A stretch of 64,000 nucleotides of DNA from Celeribacter sp. HF31 (GTDB lineage Bacteria > Pseudomonadota > Alphaproteobacteria > Rhodobacterales > Rhodobacteraceae), in the NCBI RefSeq assembly GCF_011806455.1, contig NZ_JAATOT010000007.1, positions 62,001 through 126,000 of the forward strand, read 5' to 3'. Within the stretch, counting starts at the first letter, position 1. Each line of letters starts with the position of its first letter. Of this stretch, positions 26,425-38,030 are shown piece after piece. The notes under the pieces are model-generated. The model worked only from the letters and a program-made list of their open reading frames with translations, was not told the origin of the DNA and did no database searches. The position numbers were made by a program, and so were the translations under genes.

Positions 26425-26457
26425 TCAGGCCCGTCTTAATCCGGCCCAGAGTTCATG

Positions 26458-26486
26458 AAAAAGGCGACCCTTGTGGGTCGCCTTTT
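26458..26486 (+). terminator. Terminator after the carboxypeptidase gene
   Basis: AAAAAGGCGACCC, loop TTGT, GGGTCGCCTTTTT. It is T-rich on both strands, so it may also act on transcripts arriving from yejF. Confidence 0.88.
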
Positions 26487-26520
26487 TCATTCCCAAGATG
26501 CGCAGCATTCCCCCTCCCCC

Positions 26521-26552
26521 GCATTAAGGTTAATCAGATTAAGGTTAATGCG
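26521..26552. repeat. 32-bp intergenic repeat, copy 1
   Basis: An exact 32-bp match to 53870-53901. It contains ATTAAGGTTAAT twice, separated by CAG, bounded by GCATTAA and TTAATGC. It lies 48 bp beyond the stop of the minus-strand yejF gene. Confidence 0.9.
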
Positions 26553-26600
26553 TCAGAGAGCGCCCCGAGATGGGCGCATATTTAAGGGGGATGGCCGTTC

Positions 26601-28208
26601 TCAGACGCCCGCGCCCTCTTCCACCTTGAGATCAAGCGCAGCACTGACCAAGGCCTTGGTATAGGCCTCTTTCGGCGTCTCGAAAATCTCTTCTGCCGAG
26701 CCCATCTCGACCACATCACCGCGCTTCATCACCAGAACCTGATGCGACAGCGCCCGCACCACGCGCAGGTCGTGCGAGATAAAGAGATAGGCCAGCTTGT
26801 GTTTGACCTGAAGTCGGCGCAACAGCTCTACGATCTGCACCTGAACCGTCATGTCCAGCGCGGAGGTCGGCTCGTCCAGAACCACCAGACGCGGGCGCAG
26901 GATCATGGCGCGGGCGATGGCAATCCTCTGACGCTGACCACCGGAGAATTCATGCGGATAGCGGTGCCGGGTCTCGGGATCGAGGCCCACCTCGCGCATG
27001 ATGTCGATCACCGCCTGCTCATTCGAGGCATAGCCCTCAACCCGATGCACACCGAGGCCCTCGGCGATGATCTGTTCCACCGTCATCCGGGGCGACAGCG
27101 AGCCGTAGGGGTCTTGGAACACGATCTGCATATCGGCGCGCAGCGGGCGAAGTTTGCGGTTGGACCATCCTTGAATGTCCTGTCCCAGAACCACCACCGG
27201 CCCCTGCGAGGAAATCAGCCGCATGATGGCCAGCGCCAGCGTCGTTTTGCCGGAGCCGGATTCGCCGACGATGCCCACGGTTTCGCCTGCCCGCACCGAC
27301 AGCGTCGCGGCATTCACCGCCTTCACATAGCCCACTGTTTTACGCAGAAACCCACGTTGAATCGGGAACCAGATGCGCAGATCTTTGGTCTCTGCAACCA
27401 CCTCCGAACCTTCCGGCACGGGATCAGGATGACCGGTGGCCTCGGCGGCCAAAAGCATTTGCGTGTAGGGGTGCTGCGGTTTGTCGAAAATCTCTGTCGT
27501 GACCCCGGTCTCAACGATCTCGCCGTTCTTCATGACACAGACCCGATCGGCGAATTTGCGGACGATGTTCAGGTCATGGGTGATGAAGAGCATCGACATG
27601 CCGAGGCTCTGTTTCAGCTCGGCCAGAAGTTCGAGGATTTGCGCCTGAATGGTCACATCCAAAGCCGTGGTCGGCTCATCCGCGATCAGCAATTCGGGAC
27701 GGTTCGCGAGCGCCATGGCGATCATGATCCGCTGCCTCTGCCCGCCGGACAATTGGTGCGGGTAATCCTTGAGACGGCTTTCCGGTTCGTGGATGCCGAC
27801 CTGATTCAAAAGCTCAATCACCCGTTCCCGCGCTGCCACACCCGTCATACCGTGGTGGATCAACAGCACTTCGGAGAGCTGTTTTTCCAGCGTGTGCAGC
27901 GGGTTGAGCGAGGTCATCGGCTCCTGGAAGATAAAGCTGATGTCATTGCCACGCAATTTGCGCAGCTCCTTCTCGGAGGCACCGACAAGCTCCTGACCCT
28001 GATAGGTGATCGATCCACTGGTCACAGCCGTATCAGGCAACAGGTTCACACAAGACAGCGCCGTCACCGATTTGCCGGAGCCGGATTCACCCACCAGCGC
28101 CACGGTTTCGCCCTTCTCGACCGAGAAAGACACGCCTTTGACGGCCTCGACCACCTGGCCGTCCTGACGAAAGCCGACCCGCAGGTCTTTATATTCCAAA
28201 AGGCTCAT
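26601..28208 (-). CDS. yejF: Peptide ABC transporter ATP-binding protein, duplicated (YejF)
   Basis: Fused ATPase of 535 residues carrying two complete nucleotide-binding domains. The first has [28 protein letters not shown] and [13 protein letters not shown]; the second has [28 protein letters not shown] and [13 protein letters not shown]. This DppD-DppF-type fusion with the gene order A-B-E-F is the YejABEF importer of small peptides (microcin C uptake in E. coli). The start overlaps the yejE stop by ATGA. Confidence 0.92.
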   Translation of the reverse strand: MSLLEYKDLRVGFRQDGQVVEAVKGVSFSVEKGETVALVGESGSGKSVTALSCVNLLPDTAVTSGSITYQGQELVGASEKELRKLRGNDISFIFQEPMTSLNPLHTLEKQLSEVLLIHHGMTGVAARERVIELLNQVGIHEPESRLKDYPHQLSGGQRQRIMIAMALANRPELLIADEPTTALDVTIQAQILELLAELKQSLGMSMLFITHDLNIVRKFADRVCVMKNGEIVETGVTTEIFDKPQHPYTQMLLAAEATGHPDPVPEGSEVVAETKDLRIWFPIQRGFLRKTVGYVKAVNAATLSVRAGETVGIVGESGSGKTTLALAIMRLISSQGPVVVLGQDIQGWSNRKLRPLRADMQIVFQDPYGSLSPRMTVEQIIAEGLGVHRVEGYASNEQAVIDIMREVGLDPETRHRYPHEFSGGQRQRIAIARAMILRPRLVVLDEPTSALDMTVQVQIVELLRRLQVKHKLAYLFISHDLRVVRALSHQVLVMKRGDVVEMGSAEEIFETPKEAYTKALVSAALDLKVEEGAGV

Positions 28209-29311
28209 CGAAAGGTCTTCCTCGGGTCAAACGCATCCCGCACGCCTTCGAAAATGAAGACCAGAAGCGAGAGCATGATGGCATAGGTGAAAAAGGCGGT
28301 GAAAGCGAGCCAAGGCGCCTGAAGGTTCTGTTTCGCCTGAAGCGTCAGCTCGCCCAACGAAGGCGCAGACGACGGCAGGCCAAAACCCAGAAAGTCGAGA
28401 GAGGCCAGCATGCCGATGTTGCCGGTCACGATGAAGGGCAGCATGGTCAAGGTCGCCACCATCGCATTGGGCAGCATATGGCGGAACATGATGGTCCAGT
28501 TGCCGACGCCCAGCGCACGCGCCGCACGGATATATTCGAAATTCCGCGCGCGCAGGAATTCGGCCCGAACGACGCCCACAAGAGTCGTCCATCCGAAAAG
28601 GATGGTGACAAGGACCAAAAGCCAGAAACTTCGCCCCAAAATCGCGAAAATGATGATGATCACATAGAGCTGAGGCATCGCCCCCCAAACCTCCAAAACG
28701 CGCTGGAAGATGAGGTCGGTGCGCCCGCCGAAAAAGCCTTGGATCGCACCGGCAATGATGCCCACGACAGAGGAGACGAGCGATACGATGAGCGTGAAGA
28801 AAATCGACAGGCGGAAACCATAGATCACCCGCGCGACGACATCGCGTTTGGTGTCATCGGTGCCCAGCCAGTTTTGGCGCGTTGGCGGCGAGGGTGCGGC
28901 CCCCGGTCCTTCAACCTGCGTGTTGTAGGAATAGCGAATGGGCGGCCAGATCATCCAGCCCTTTTCGATCTCTTCGCCATCGACCACGCCATCTTGCGCG
29001 TCCTCAATATAGGCCTCGGGATCGTCGAAACAGTCGACCAGACCGCCGGTCTCGATCAGGCATTGCACCTCGGGATAGCGATAGACGGCCTCCGTGCGAA
29101 AATCGCCGCCGAATTCAGTCTCCGGGTAGAATTTGAAGATCGGCATGTAATAGCCGCCGCGATATTGCACGAGGATCGGTTTGTCATTGGCCAGAAACTC
29201 GGCAAAGAGCGACAGGCCGAAGAGGATCGAAAAAATGATCAGCGACCAATACGCGCGGCGGTTCGATTTGAAATTCCGCCAGCGACGGCGATTGAGTTCG
29301 GACATCTTCAT
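28205..29311 (-). CDS. yejE: Peptide ABC transporter permease YejE
   Basis: Inner-membrane permease of 368 residues. An N-terminal TM helix (about 21-40) precedes a large extracytoplasmic insertion (about 45-165) typical of YejE, then a BPD_transp core with five helices; the EAA-like loop is [21 protein letters not shown]. The sequence [20 protein letters not shown] is the usual entry to the DppC/OppC core. Its start overlaps the yejB stop (ATGA). It pairs with YejB. Confidence 0.92.
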   Translation of the reverse strand: MKMSELNRRRWRNFKSNRRAYWSLIIFSILFGLSLFAEFLANDKPILVQYRGGYYMPIFKFYPETEFGGDFRTEAVYRYPEVQCLIETGGLVDCFDDPEAYIEDAQDGVVDGEEIEKGWMIWPPIRYSYNTQVEGPGAAPSPPTRQNWLGTDDTKRDVVARVIYGFRLSIFFTLIVSLVSSVVGIIAGAIQGFFGGRTDLIFQRVLEVWGAMPQLYVIIIIFAILGRSFWLLVLVTILFGWTTLVGVVRAEFLRARNFEYIRAARALGVGNWTIMFRHMLPNAMVATLTMLPFIVTGNIGMLASLDFLGFGLPSSAPSLGELTLQAKQNLQAPWLAFTAFFTYAIMLSLLVFIFEGVRDAFDPRKTFR

Positions 29312-30405
29312 GTGTCCCTCCGCTCGAAATCAATGCGCGGGTCGACGAAGACATACATCAAATCCGACAGGATGCCGATCAACAGACCGATGAGACCAAA
29401 GAAGAACAGAGTGCCGAAGATCACCGGATAGTCACGTGCCAAGGCGGCTTCATAGCCCAGACGCCCCAAACCATCGAGGGAGAAGAGCGTCTCGATGATC
29501 ACCGACCCGCCGAAAAACACACCGAGAAACAGCCCCGGAAACCCCGCAATCACGATCATCATCGCGTTGCGGAAGACGTGGCCGTAGAGAACACGGCTCT
29601 CGGGCAGGCCCTTGGCCTTGGCGGTGACCACATATTGTTTGCGAATCTCGTCGAGGAAGGAGTTCTTGGTCAAAAGCGTGAGTGTGGCGAAGGACGAGAT
29701 CACAGAGGCCAGAACCGGCAAAGCGATGTGCCAGAAATAATCGCCGATCTTGCCCAGCAAAGACATCTGATCCCAATCAGGCGAGGTCAGGCCGCGAAGT
29801 GGGAAAATCTGCCAATACGACCCACCCGCAAACAGAACCAAAAGCATGATCGCGAAAAGAAAGCTCGGGATCGCATAGGCGGCGATGATGATGCCTGAGG
29901 TCCATGTGTCAAACTTCGACCCATCACGCACGGCCTTGCGGATGCCCAGAGGGATGGAGACCAGATAGGAAATCAGCGTGGCCCAAAGCCCCAGAGAAAT
30001 CGACACCGGAAGCTTGTCCCAGACGAGATCCAAAACCCCCTCGGATTTGAAATAGCTCTCCCCGAAATCGAACCGCATGTAGTTCCACATCATCGTGAGG
30101 AAACGCTCAAGCGGCGGTTTGTCGAGGCCGAATTGACGCTCCAGATCGGCGATGAATTCGGGTGGAAGGCCACGCGCGCCGGCGTATTCGCTTTGATAGG
30201 CGGTGTTTTCGGCCAGATTGGAACTGCCCGCATCGGCCTGCGTGCCGGTGATCGTCTCGAACACATCGCCCTCGCCCTGCAAATTGGCGAGCACCTGTTC
30301 GACCGGACCGCCCGGCACGAATTGAGTCAGCGCGAAATTGACCACCATGACCCCGATCAGCGTCGGAATGATCAGCAGCAAACGCCGTAGAATATAGGCT
30401 CCCAT
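29308..30405 (-). CDS. yejB: Peptide ABC transporter permease YejB
   Basis: Inner-membrane permease of 365 residues of the DppB/OppB type. It opens [24 protein letters not shown] (TM1), followed by [10 protein letters not shown], a long periplasmic insertion, four or five more helices and the cytoplasmic coupling loop [22 protein letters not shown]. It is the second gene of yejABEF, 52 bp after yejA. Confidence 0.93.
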   Translation of the reverse strand: MGAYILRRLLLIIPTLIGVMVVNFALTQFVPGGPVEQVLANLQGEGDVFETITGTQADAGSSNLAENTAYQSEYAGARGLPPEFIADLERQFGLDKPPLERFLTMMWNYMRFDFGESYFKSEGVLDLVWDKLPVSISLGLWATLISYLVSIPLGIRKAVRDGSKFDTWTSGIIIAAYAIPSFLFAIMLLVLFAGGSYWQIFPLRGLTSPDWDQMSLLGKIGDYFWHIALPVLASVISSFATLTLLTKNSFLDEIRKQYVVTAKAKGLPESRVLYGHVFRNAMMIVIAGFPGLFLGVFFGGSVIIETLFSLDGLGRLGYEAALARDYPVIFGTLFFFGLIGLLIGILSDLMYVFVDPRIDFERRDT

Positions 30406-30457
30406 GAACCGTCCTGCTCTTTATTGTTTTCTCAGCGTCATTGTTTTCTCAACGTCT

Positions 30458-32356
30458 TTACTTCAACGCGCCTGCCGCACGCAATTCCGCTTCGCGGTCG
30501 GCATTGACCCACCAGAAATCCAGATAGCCCAGATCGAGCGGCGGCATCGTGTCCTCATCGGGGTGCTCATACATGTCGTAATAGGCGACCCAATAGCTGT
30601 CGTTCATATGGGCTGGCACGATGAAATAGTCATAGCGCATGATCCGATCCGCCGCCTTAACCATCGCCGCCATGTCGTCATAGGTGTCCGCGTTCAAAAG
30701 CTCCTTGCCGATTTTGTCGATCGCCGGGCTGCAATAGCCGGCCGGATTGAAAATATCGTCCACTTCGTCGCAGCCGTATTTCTGCAAGAAACCGGAGCCT
30801 TCCTCGAACCCGTTCGAATAACCATCGAAGATCATGTCAAAATCAAAACTCTGGCGACGAGCCTGATACTGGTTCGGGTCGATCCGGTTATAGCGCGCGT
30901 CCACGCCCAGCGCGATCAGGTTCTCGACATAGGGCTTGATGATCCGATCCCAGGACGGGCTGTAGTGTAGCAGTTCGACAGAGAGGAGCTCCCCATCTGC
31001 GTTGCGCATCTTGCCATCATCGCCGGGGGTATAGCCCGCCTCTGCCAAAAGAGCCGTGGCCTGACGCATGTTGCGACGGTCCAGCGAGCGTTCGCCGGAG
31101 CTGTGCGGCAAAAGCGCGTCCTCGGTGAAGATCGCCTCGGGCAGGTCGTCCTTGACCTCCTCGAGCACGGCAAGCTCCTTGCCCTCCGGCAGGCCGGTCG
31201 CCATGAGCTCCGGCGTCTGCCAGAAACTTTCACGCTGGGTAAACAACCCGTATTGCAGCGTCTCGTTGGTCCAGGTGAAGTTGTACATCAGCCCCAGCGC
31301 AAGCCGCACATTGCGGTCCTGCAATTTCTCGCGCCGCAAGTTGAACAGGAACCCGCTCGCACCGGGAATGCTCCCGTTATGCAGTGTTTCCTTTTTCACC
31401 CAGCCATTCTCAAGCGCCGGAAAATCGTAACTCGTCGCCCAGACCAGCGAGGAAAATTCCTGACGGAAGGTGATGTCACCGGCTTTGAAGGCCTCGAACG
31501 CTGCAATCGTGTCGCCGAAATAGGTCACGCGAATGGTATCGAGATTGTTGCGCCCCACGTTGAACGGGTGATCCGCGCCCCAATAGTCGGGGTTACGGGT
31601 GTATTCGACCCACTGCCCCGGATCGTAAGAGGTCAGCATATAGGGACCGGTCCCGGGCGAGGTCTCGTAGCGTTTCTCATCGAGGCGGTGACCGGTGTCC
31701 TCGAACCAGGCTTTTTTCATCACCAGCGTCGCGCCCGCCTGACCGATCAACCCGCTGCGCGGAATGTCCGGTTGGAATGTGAATTTGACGGTGTGATCAT
31801 CGAGCGCTTCGACCTTTTCGATCATCGCGGAAACACCCGAACGCCAGGACGGCGTGCCCTCGGCGATGAATTTGTTGTGGGTGTAGACCACATCCTCGGC
31901 GGTCATCGGCGTGCCGTCGGAAAAAGTCACATCGTCACGCAGGTGGAAAATCACCCAATCCTTGCTCTCCGGATATTCGATGGTCTCGCAAAGCACACAA
32001 TAGCTGGCGGATTTATACTCATCCGCGGTCCCGCTCATCAGGCGCTCATACATCGAAGACGACAGAGAGGCGGGCGTGCCCGAGAGCGTGGAGAAAGGGT
32101 TCAGACTGTCGAATGTGCCCACGGTGCCAAGGATGATCTCGCCGCCTTTCGGGGCCTCCGGGTTGACGTAATCGAGATGATCGAAGGGCTCGGCGTATTT
32201 CGCCTCGTCCCAGTCGGAATACCAGGTCGAGGTGATGATCTTGTCCGCCCCCTCGCTGTCCGCGACGTTCTGAGCCTCCTGGGCCAAGGCCGCCCCGGAC
32301 AAAAGGCCAAGCGTTGCCATGAGAGGAAAGACGCGGGCGAAGGGGCGTTGGATCAT
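30458..32356 (-). CDS. yejA: Peptide ABC transporter substrate-binding protein YejA
   Basis: Periplasmic solute-binding protein (family 5) of 632 residues with signal peptide VFPLMATLGLLSGAALAQEA. Family features include LNPFSTLSGTPA near residue 108, DWVIFHLRDDVTFSDGTPMTAEDVVYTH and GTGPYMLTSYDPGQWVEYTRNPDYWG. The length exceeds that of DppA/OppA (about 540) and matches YejA. It is the first gene of the operon; the promoter must lie within the 200 bp to the cytochrome c gene. Confidence 0.92.
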   Translation of the reverse strand: MIQRPFARVFPLMATLGLLSGAALAQEAQNVADSEGADKIITSTWYSDWDEAKYAEPFDHLDYVNPEAPKGGEIILGTVGTFDSLNPFSTLSGTPASLSSSMYERLMSGTADEYKSASYCVLCETIEYPESKDWVIFHLRDDVTFSDGTPMTAEDVVYTHNKFIAEGTPSWRSGVSAMIEKVEALDDHTVKFTFQPDIPRSGLIGQAGATLVMKKAWFEDTGHRLDEKRYETSPGTGPYMLTSYDPGQWVEYTRNPDYWGADHPFNVGRNNLDTIRVTYFGDTIAAFEAFKAGDITFRQEFSSLVWATSYDFPALENGWVKKETLHNGSIPGASGFLFNLRREKLQDRNVRLALGLMYNFTWTNETLQYGLFTQRESFWQTPELMATGLPEGKELAVLEEVKDDLPEAIFTEDALLPHSSGERSLDRRNMRQATALLAEAGYTPGDDGKMRNADGELLSVELLHYSPSWDRIIKPYVENLIALGVDARYNRIDPNQYQARRQSFDFDMIFDGYSNGFEEGSGFLQKYGCDEVDDIFNPAGYCSPAIDKIGKELLNADTYDDMAAMVKAADRIMRYDYFIVPAHMNDSYWVAYYDMYEHPDEDTMPPLDLGYLDFWWVNADREAELRAAGALK

Positions 32357-32482
32357 ATTCGGGTCTCCGGGAGGCGTTGAGGACGTCAGGGGTCTTGCAA
32401 CAGACGGTAATGTGCCGGACCACCGGGATGCAAGTTACATGCGCTCGAATTTGCGTGATCGGGGTGCCTGACCCGGTCCTGC

Positions 32483-32519
32483 GCAAAACAAAACCCCCGC
32501 TGGTGCGGCCAGCGGGGGT
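32483..32519 (-). terminator. Terminator of the cytochrome c gene
   Basis: ACCCCCGCTGG, loop, CCAGCGGGGGT followed by TTTTGTTTTG on the minus strand, 36 bp beyond the cytochrome stop. It isolates that gene from the yejABEF operon. Confidence 0.88.
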
Positions 32520-32554
32520 CTCAAAATCTGCACGCGATGCGCGGATCGCGCCGT

Positions 32555-33073
32555 TTAGCCGGAGATCGACTGAAGATAGGCCACGATGTTGGCGCGGTCT
32601 TCGACCTTTTTCAGACCTGCAAAGGACATCTTGTTGCCCGGCACGGCGTCTTTCGGGCTTTCCAGATAGGCGTTCAGAGCCTCAGCATCCCAAACGCCGC
32701 CATGGGTCGCCATCGCATCGGAGTAAGCAAAGTCGCCAACGGACGCCAGCTCACGCCCGAACACGCCATCGAGGTGCGGCCCCGTGCCGTTCGAGCCGTC
32801 CACCTTGTGACAGGCTTTGCATTTGCCAAAGACTTTCTCGCCCTTGGCCGGATCGGCAGAGGCCAGAAGCTCGTCAAAGCTCACTTCGACCACTTCTTCT
32901 TCTGCGGCATCGTCATCGCCGGTGGCAACGACATAGGACTGAAGCTGTTCGCCGTCATGTCCTGTGGCGTCCATGGCATAGATGGAAGTGGCGGCCCAGT
33001 TGCCGAGAAGGAAGATCAGGAATGTGCCGCATACGCCGCCCACGATCTTGGTAAGGGTCATAGTGTTGAACAT
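32555..33073 (-). CDS. Membrane-anchored cytochrome c (c552/cy-like)
   Basis: Class I cytochrome c of 172 residues. A non-cleaved TM anchor (about 11-32) is followed by an acidic linker (DDDAAEEEVVEVSFDELL) and a haem domain with CKACH at about 85-89 and the Met ligand in PGNKMSFAG. The arrangement matches membrane-bound cytochrome c552 of Paracoccus and cytochrome cy of Rhodobacter, which carry electrons from bc1 complex to terminal oxidases such as the cbb3 enzyme encoded in this window. It is monocistronic, with its own terminator, divergent from pheA. Confidence 0.9.
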   Translation of the reverse strand: MFNTMTLTKIVGGVCGTFLIFLLGNWAATSIYAMDATGHDGEQLQSYVVATGDDDAAEEEVVEVSFDELLASADPAKGEKVFGKCKACHKVDGSNGTGPHLDGVFGRELASVGDFAYSDAMATHGGVWDAEALNAYLESPKDAVPGNKMSFAGLKKVEDRANIVAYLQSISG

Positions 33074-33195
33074 ATTGCGTTCCGTTCATATAGGTTCGTC
33101 GCGCGATATCTACCCGCTTCCAATGCTTCATTTCAAGGTATAAGACCGAAACCCGGACAAGTTAGCGCAGATCAAACGCAGGAAAAGGGATAAAT

Positions 33196-34026
33196 ATGGC
33201 CGCTCGCATCGCATTTCAGGGGGAACCCGGGTCCTATTCGCATCAGGCCTGCGCCGATGCCCGTCCCGATTTCGAGCCGCTGCCCTGCCCGACCTTTGAG
33301 GATGCGATGGAGGCCGTGCGCTCCGGTGCCGCAGATCTGGGCATGATCGCGGTCGAAAATTCGACCTATGGCCGGGTGCAGGACGTCTATCATCTGTTGC
33401 CCGATTCCGGTCTGCACATCATCGACGAAACTTTCGTGCGCGTGCATGTGAACCTCTTGGGTCTACCCGGCACGAAGGTGTCCGACATCAAGACCGCCCG
33501 CGCCATGTCCGTCCTTTTGGGCCAGGCCCGTGGCTTTATCCGCGACCATGGCATCACGACCGTCAACTGGTCCGACAACGCCGCCGCCGCGCGCTCCGTG
33601 AAAGAAGAAGGCAATCCAGAGATCGGAGCCTTTGCATCCGAGCTTGCGGGTGAGATTTTCGGCCTCGACGTCCTCGCGCGTCACATCGAGGACCACAAAC
33701 TCAACACCACGCGCTTCCTGATCATGGCGCGCGAGCCGAATTACGAACGCCGAGCCGACAAGATGGTCACCGCTTTCATGTTCCGCGTCCGCAACATTCC
33801 CGCCGCGCTCTACAAAGCGATGGGTGGGTTTGCGACCAATGGCGTCAACATGACGAAACTGGAAAGCTACATGGTGGACGGCGTCTTCACCGCGACGCAG
33901 TTCTACGCCGACATCGAAGGCCACCCGGAGGACGACAACGTCCGTCTGGCGCTGGATGAGCTGCGCTACTTCACGGAAATGGTGGAAATTCTGGGCGTCT
34001 ACCCAGCCGACCCGCGCCGGACCTGA
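33196..34026 (+). CDS. pheA: Prephenate dehydratase
   Basis: Cytoplasmic enzyme of 276 residues converting prephenate to phenylpyruvate. The catalytic domain begins RIAFQGEPGSYSHQAC and contains GMIAVENSTYGRV and the TRF motif NTTRFLIM. A C-terminal regulatory ACT domain follows, MFRVRNIPAALYKAMGGFATNGVNMTKLESYM, whose GALY-like (AALY) and ESY sites bind phenylalanine for feedback inhibition. There is no chorismate mutase domain, so it is the monofunctional type. GGGATAAAT precedes the ATG. Confidence 0.94.
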   Translation: MAARIAFQGEPGSYSHQACADARPDFEPLPCPTFEDAMEAVRSGAADLGMIAVENSTYGRVQDVYHLLPDSGLHIIDETFVRVHVNLLGLPGTKVSDIKTARAMSVLLGQARGFIRDHGITTVNWSDNAAAARSVKEEGNPEIGAFASELAGEIFGLDVLARHIEDHKLNTTRFLIMAREPNYERRADKMVTAFMFRVRNIPAALYKAMGGFATNGVNMTKLESYMVDGVFTATQFYADIEGHPEDDNVRLALDELRYFTEMVEILGVYPADPRRT

Positions 34027-34047
34027 GACGCCTGTAAACAGGGTTAA

Positions 34048-34090
34048 AGCGTTTTTCGTTTCATCTGAACCAGATTGAGCGAAAAACGTT
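34048..34090. terminator. Large AT-rich hairpin after pheA
   Basis: CGTTTTTCG at 34050-34058 pairs perfectly with CGAAAAACG at 34080-34088, and an inner stem ATCTG-AAC-CAGAT extends it. It lies between convergent pheA and the SRPBCC gene. It may terminate both, or be a copy of a dispersed palindromic element. Confidence 0.65.
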
Positions 34091-34117
34091 GCCAAACCGA
34101 ATTGATATTACTGCGTT

Positions 34118-34591
34118 TCAGCGCTTCGGCGCGCCCTGATACTGATCCGACAGGTGTTCGCAGTATTTCTGGACCCGTTTCTCAAAGCGTTTCTGCAGGG
34201 TCGCTTTCGCAAATTTCACCGATTGCACCAGGATGCGTGCGGAAAGCGTCTTGGGCCGCACCTCATAGCCGATCGTCACCCGTGTGCGCTGCGGCGACAG
34301 GGGCACAAGCTCGGTCTTGACCTCCATGTTCAACCCGCCGGAGACTGCCGTTGCGGTCAGCGCATTCGGCGCGTCGCATTCGACGATCTCGGCATCTAGA
34401 TCGCGAATCTTGCCGCGAAACGGCACTTTAAGCGTCCAGCCCGCCCCGACATCGCGCGGCTGGTGCGGCGACTTGCGCGCCACCTCAATCCCACGGCGCA
34501 TGGCCTGACGTTCGAGCCCTTCGAAATCCGTGAAATGTTCGAAAACGAACTCTGCCGGGGCTTCAATGTCCTGACGCGTCGAGAATTTCAT
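34118..34591 (-). CDS. SRPBCC (START-like) family protein
   Basis: A 157-residue protein with the opening of the helix-grip fold: MKFSTRQDIEAPAEFVFEHF, then DFEGLERQAMRRG. The remainder alternates beta strands (GWTLKVPFRGKIRDLDAEIV, LTATAVSGGLNMEVKTELV) and ends in a long amphipathic helix. Such proteins bind hydrophobic ligands or ubiquinone-like lipids. No catalytic residues can be assigned. It lies 39 bp downstream of nudC on the same strand and may be co-transcribed with it. Confidence 0.8.
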   Translation of the reverse strand: MKFSTRQDIEAPAEFVFEHFTDFEGLERQAMRRGIEVARKSPHQPRDVGAGWTLKVPFRGKIRDLDAEIVECDAPNALTATAVSGGLNMEVKTELVPLSPQRTRVTIGYEVRPKTLSARILVQSVKFAKATLQKRFEKRVQKYCEHLSDQYQGAPKR

Positions 34592-34630
34592 GCCTGCTCA
34601 CCTGTTACCTTCCGCAGATAGGTTATTCCG

Positions 34631-35578
34631 TTATTCCCAATCATCCGCAAGCCACTTGGCCATCAGAACCTGCGCGATGGCGCCTTTTCTTGCGGGGGCA
34701 ATCTCCGGGTGTTGCCCGGCCATCGCTTGGGCAAGCTCTTCGCGCCGCACCCAGCGCGCATCCTCGATTTCGACCGGGTCGACGATAATCTCCGTGCTCT
34801 CTGCCTGCGCGCGACAGCCCAACATCAGGGACGCCGGGAAGGGCCAGGGCTGGCTGGTGACGTAAGAAACCTTGCCGACACGCACCCCGGCCTCTTCAAA
34901 GACCTCGCGCCGCACCGCCGCTTCGATGGGTTCGCCCGGTTCGACAAACCCGGCCAAAAGCGAATACATCCGCTCCGGCCAGTTGGCGTTGCGGCCCAAA
35001 AGGACAGAATTGCCACGTGTCACCAGCATGATCACCACCGGATCGGTGCGCGGGAAATGCGAGGTCCCGCAAGCGGAGCATTCTCTTTGCCAGCCCCCTT
35101 GCGACATCTCCGTTTTGGTCCCGCAAGCGGCACAAAATCCGTGGCTGCGATGCCATTCGAACAGCCCCCGTGCCGTGCCCGCCATCTCCGCCTCAAGCGG
35201 CGTCAGCGTCGTCATCACCGCGCGCAGGTCTTGGAATGTCAGCCCGTCCAGCTCCTTGAACACCACGCTTGCGCTCGACCATGGCGAGGGCTGTACAGCA
35301 TCCGCTTCGGTGGCCAAGGGCTCGAAGGCACTGACATCACGAGCAAAAACCGGCTGACCGCTGGGCAAAAGGCCAAGAAAAAGCTCCTGCGCCTCAGCCG
35401 ACACGAATGCATCCGCGCCGCGCAGCGCCAAGGCGCCCTCCGCATCCGTCGGCACATGCCCGCGCCAGATCGGCATCACAAGCGCATCCACCTGACCCCG
35501 CATCACGTCGGCCTTGGCCCGCAAATGCGCGGCCCTGTTCAATTCTCCGCCCGCGAGCGGCACCAAATCCTGTTTCAT
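34631..35578 (-). CDS. nudC: NAD(+)/NADH diphosphatase, RNA decapping enzyme NudC
   Basis: A 315-residue Nudix hydrolase that splits NADH and removes NAD caps from RNA. The order is an N-terminal domain, a four-cysteine zinc ribbon (CAACGTK ... CSACGTSHFPRTDP, about 150-180), and the Nudix box GFVEPGEPIEAAVRREVFEE with AGVRVG. The NudC-specific tag SQPWPFPASLM follows the Nudix box, which separates it from general Nudix enzymes. The length is slightly above the E. coli protein, as in other alphaproteobacteria. Confidence 0.93.
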   Translation of the reverse strand: MKQDLVPLAGGELNRAAHLRAKADVMRGQVDALVMPIWRGHVPTDAEGALALRGADAFVSAEAQELFLGLLPSGQPVFARDVSAFEPLATEADAVQPSPWSSASVVFKELDGLTFQDLRAVMTTLTPLEAEMAGTARGLFEWHRSHGFCAACGTKTEMSQGGWQRECSACGTSHFPRTDPVVIMLVTRGNSVLLGRNANWPERMYSLLAGFVEPGEPIEAAVRREVFEEAGVRVGKVSYVTSQPWPFPASLMLGCRAQAESTEIIVDPVEIEDARWVRREELAQAMAGQHPEIAPARKGAIAQVLMAKWLADDWE

Positions 35579-35842
35579 GTGATTGGCTTACGCCCGGTTG
35601 CCTATCTGGACCAAGACACCCTGACGTCTCGGCAATCGCGACACAGATTTTCTGTTGCTATTTTGCGACAAAAGTTAATAATACAACTTAAAGTTGCGTC
35701 CTTAGCTCAAATGGCAACCCAAAATGGATTGCCTGACATGATTGTATTGGTAAATTCGAGAGTGTCACATCTTTGTCTTGTGACCGGCTGATGGTCGCAT
35801 CACCCTGTAGTCAGGCACCGTTTCAAGACATGGAGTAGTCAG
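35579..35842. other. Intergenic region upstream of the nucleotidase gene
   Basis: 264 bp between divergent nudC and the nucleotidase gene, noticeably AT-rich around 35650-35760. It contains GTCACA-N9-TGTGAC near 35765-35785, not a recognised operator. No gene is visible. It must contain the promoters of both flanking genes. Confidence 0.5.
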
Positions 35843-37819
<1,977 letters not shown>

Positions 37820-37850
37820 GCCGATCTGGTCCAATTGCGCGCATTTCGAG

Positions 37851-37880
37851 AAAGCGGCCGCATCTTGTGGCCGCTTTGTT
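37851..37880 (+). terminator. Terminator after cpdB
   Basis: AAAGCGGCC, loop GCATCTTGT, GGCCGCTTT then GTTGTTT, 31 bp after the cpdB stop. Confidence 0.8.
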
Positions 37881-37937
37881 GTTTACCAAATGGGCAAATA
37901 AAATTTTTCCGCCACTTTTTTACGCAGGCGTTAAGGT

Positions 37938-37945
37938 TGTATACA
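37938..37945. promoter_or_regulatory. Possible GntR-type operator upstream of the ABC importer
   Basis: TGTATACA within TTGTATACAT, an 8-bp perfect palindrome of the kind bound by FadR-subfamily GntR regulators, 85 bp before the substrate-binding protein gene. No GntR gene is nearby, so this is a weak call. Confidence 0.3.
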
Positions 37946-37975
37946 TGATTGTGAACCTCAATCTCGCAGGCGCCC

Positions 37976-37991
37976 GAATGGCACGCCATTC
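37976..37991. promoter_or_regulatory. Palindrome upstream of the ABC importer
   Basis: GAATGGC-AC-GCCATTC, a 7-2-7 inverted repeat, 39 bp before the importer's first start codon. It could be an operator or a 5'-leader hairpin; its partner is unknown. Confidence 0.35.
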
Positions 37992-38030
37992 TGAGCCGGA
38001 ACGACACAGAGGATTTTTCAGGGGAAATGA

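Noticed and set aside
26521-26552. CtrA-type binding site inside the 32-bp repeat (several TTAA words)
   Set aside because: The canonical spacing TTAA-N7-TTAA does not occur; the TTAA words are separated by 2, 5 or 11 bases.
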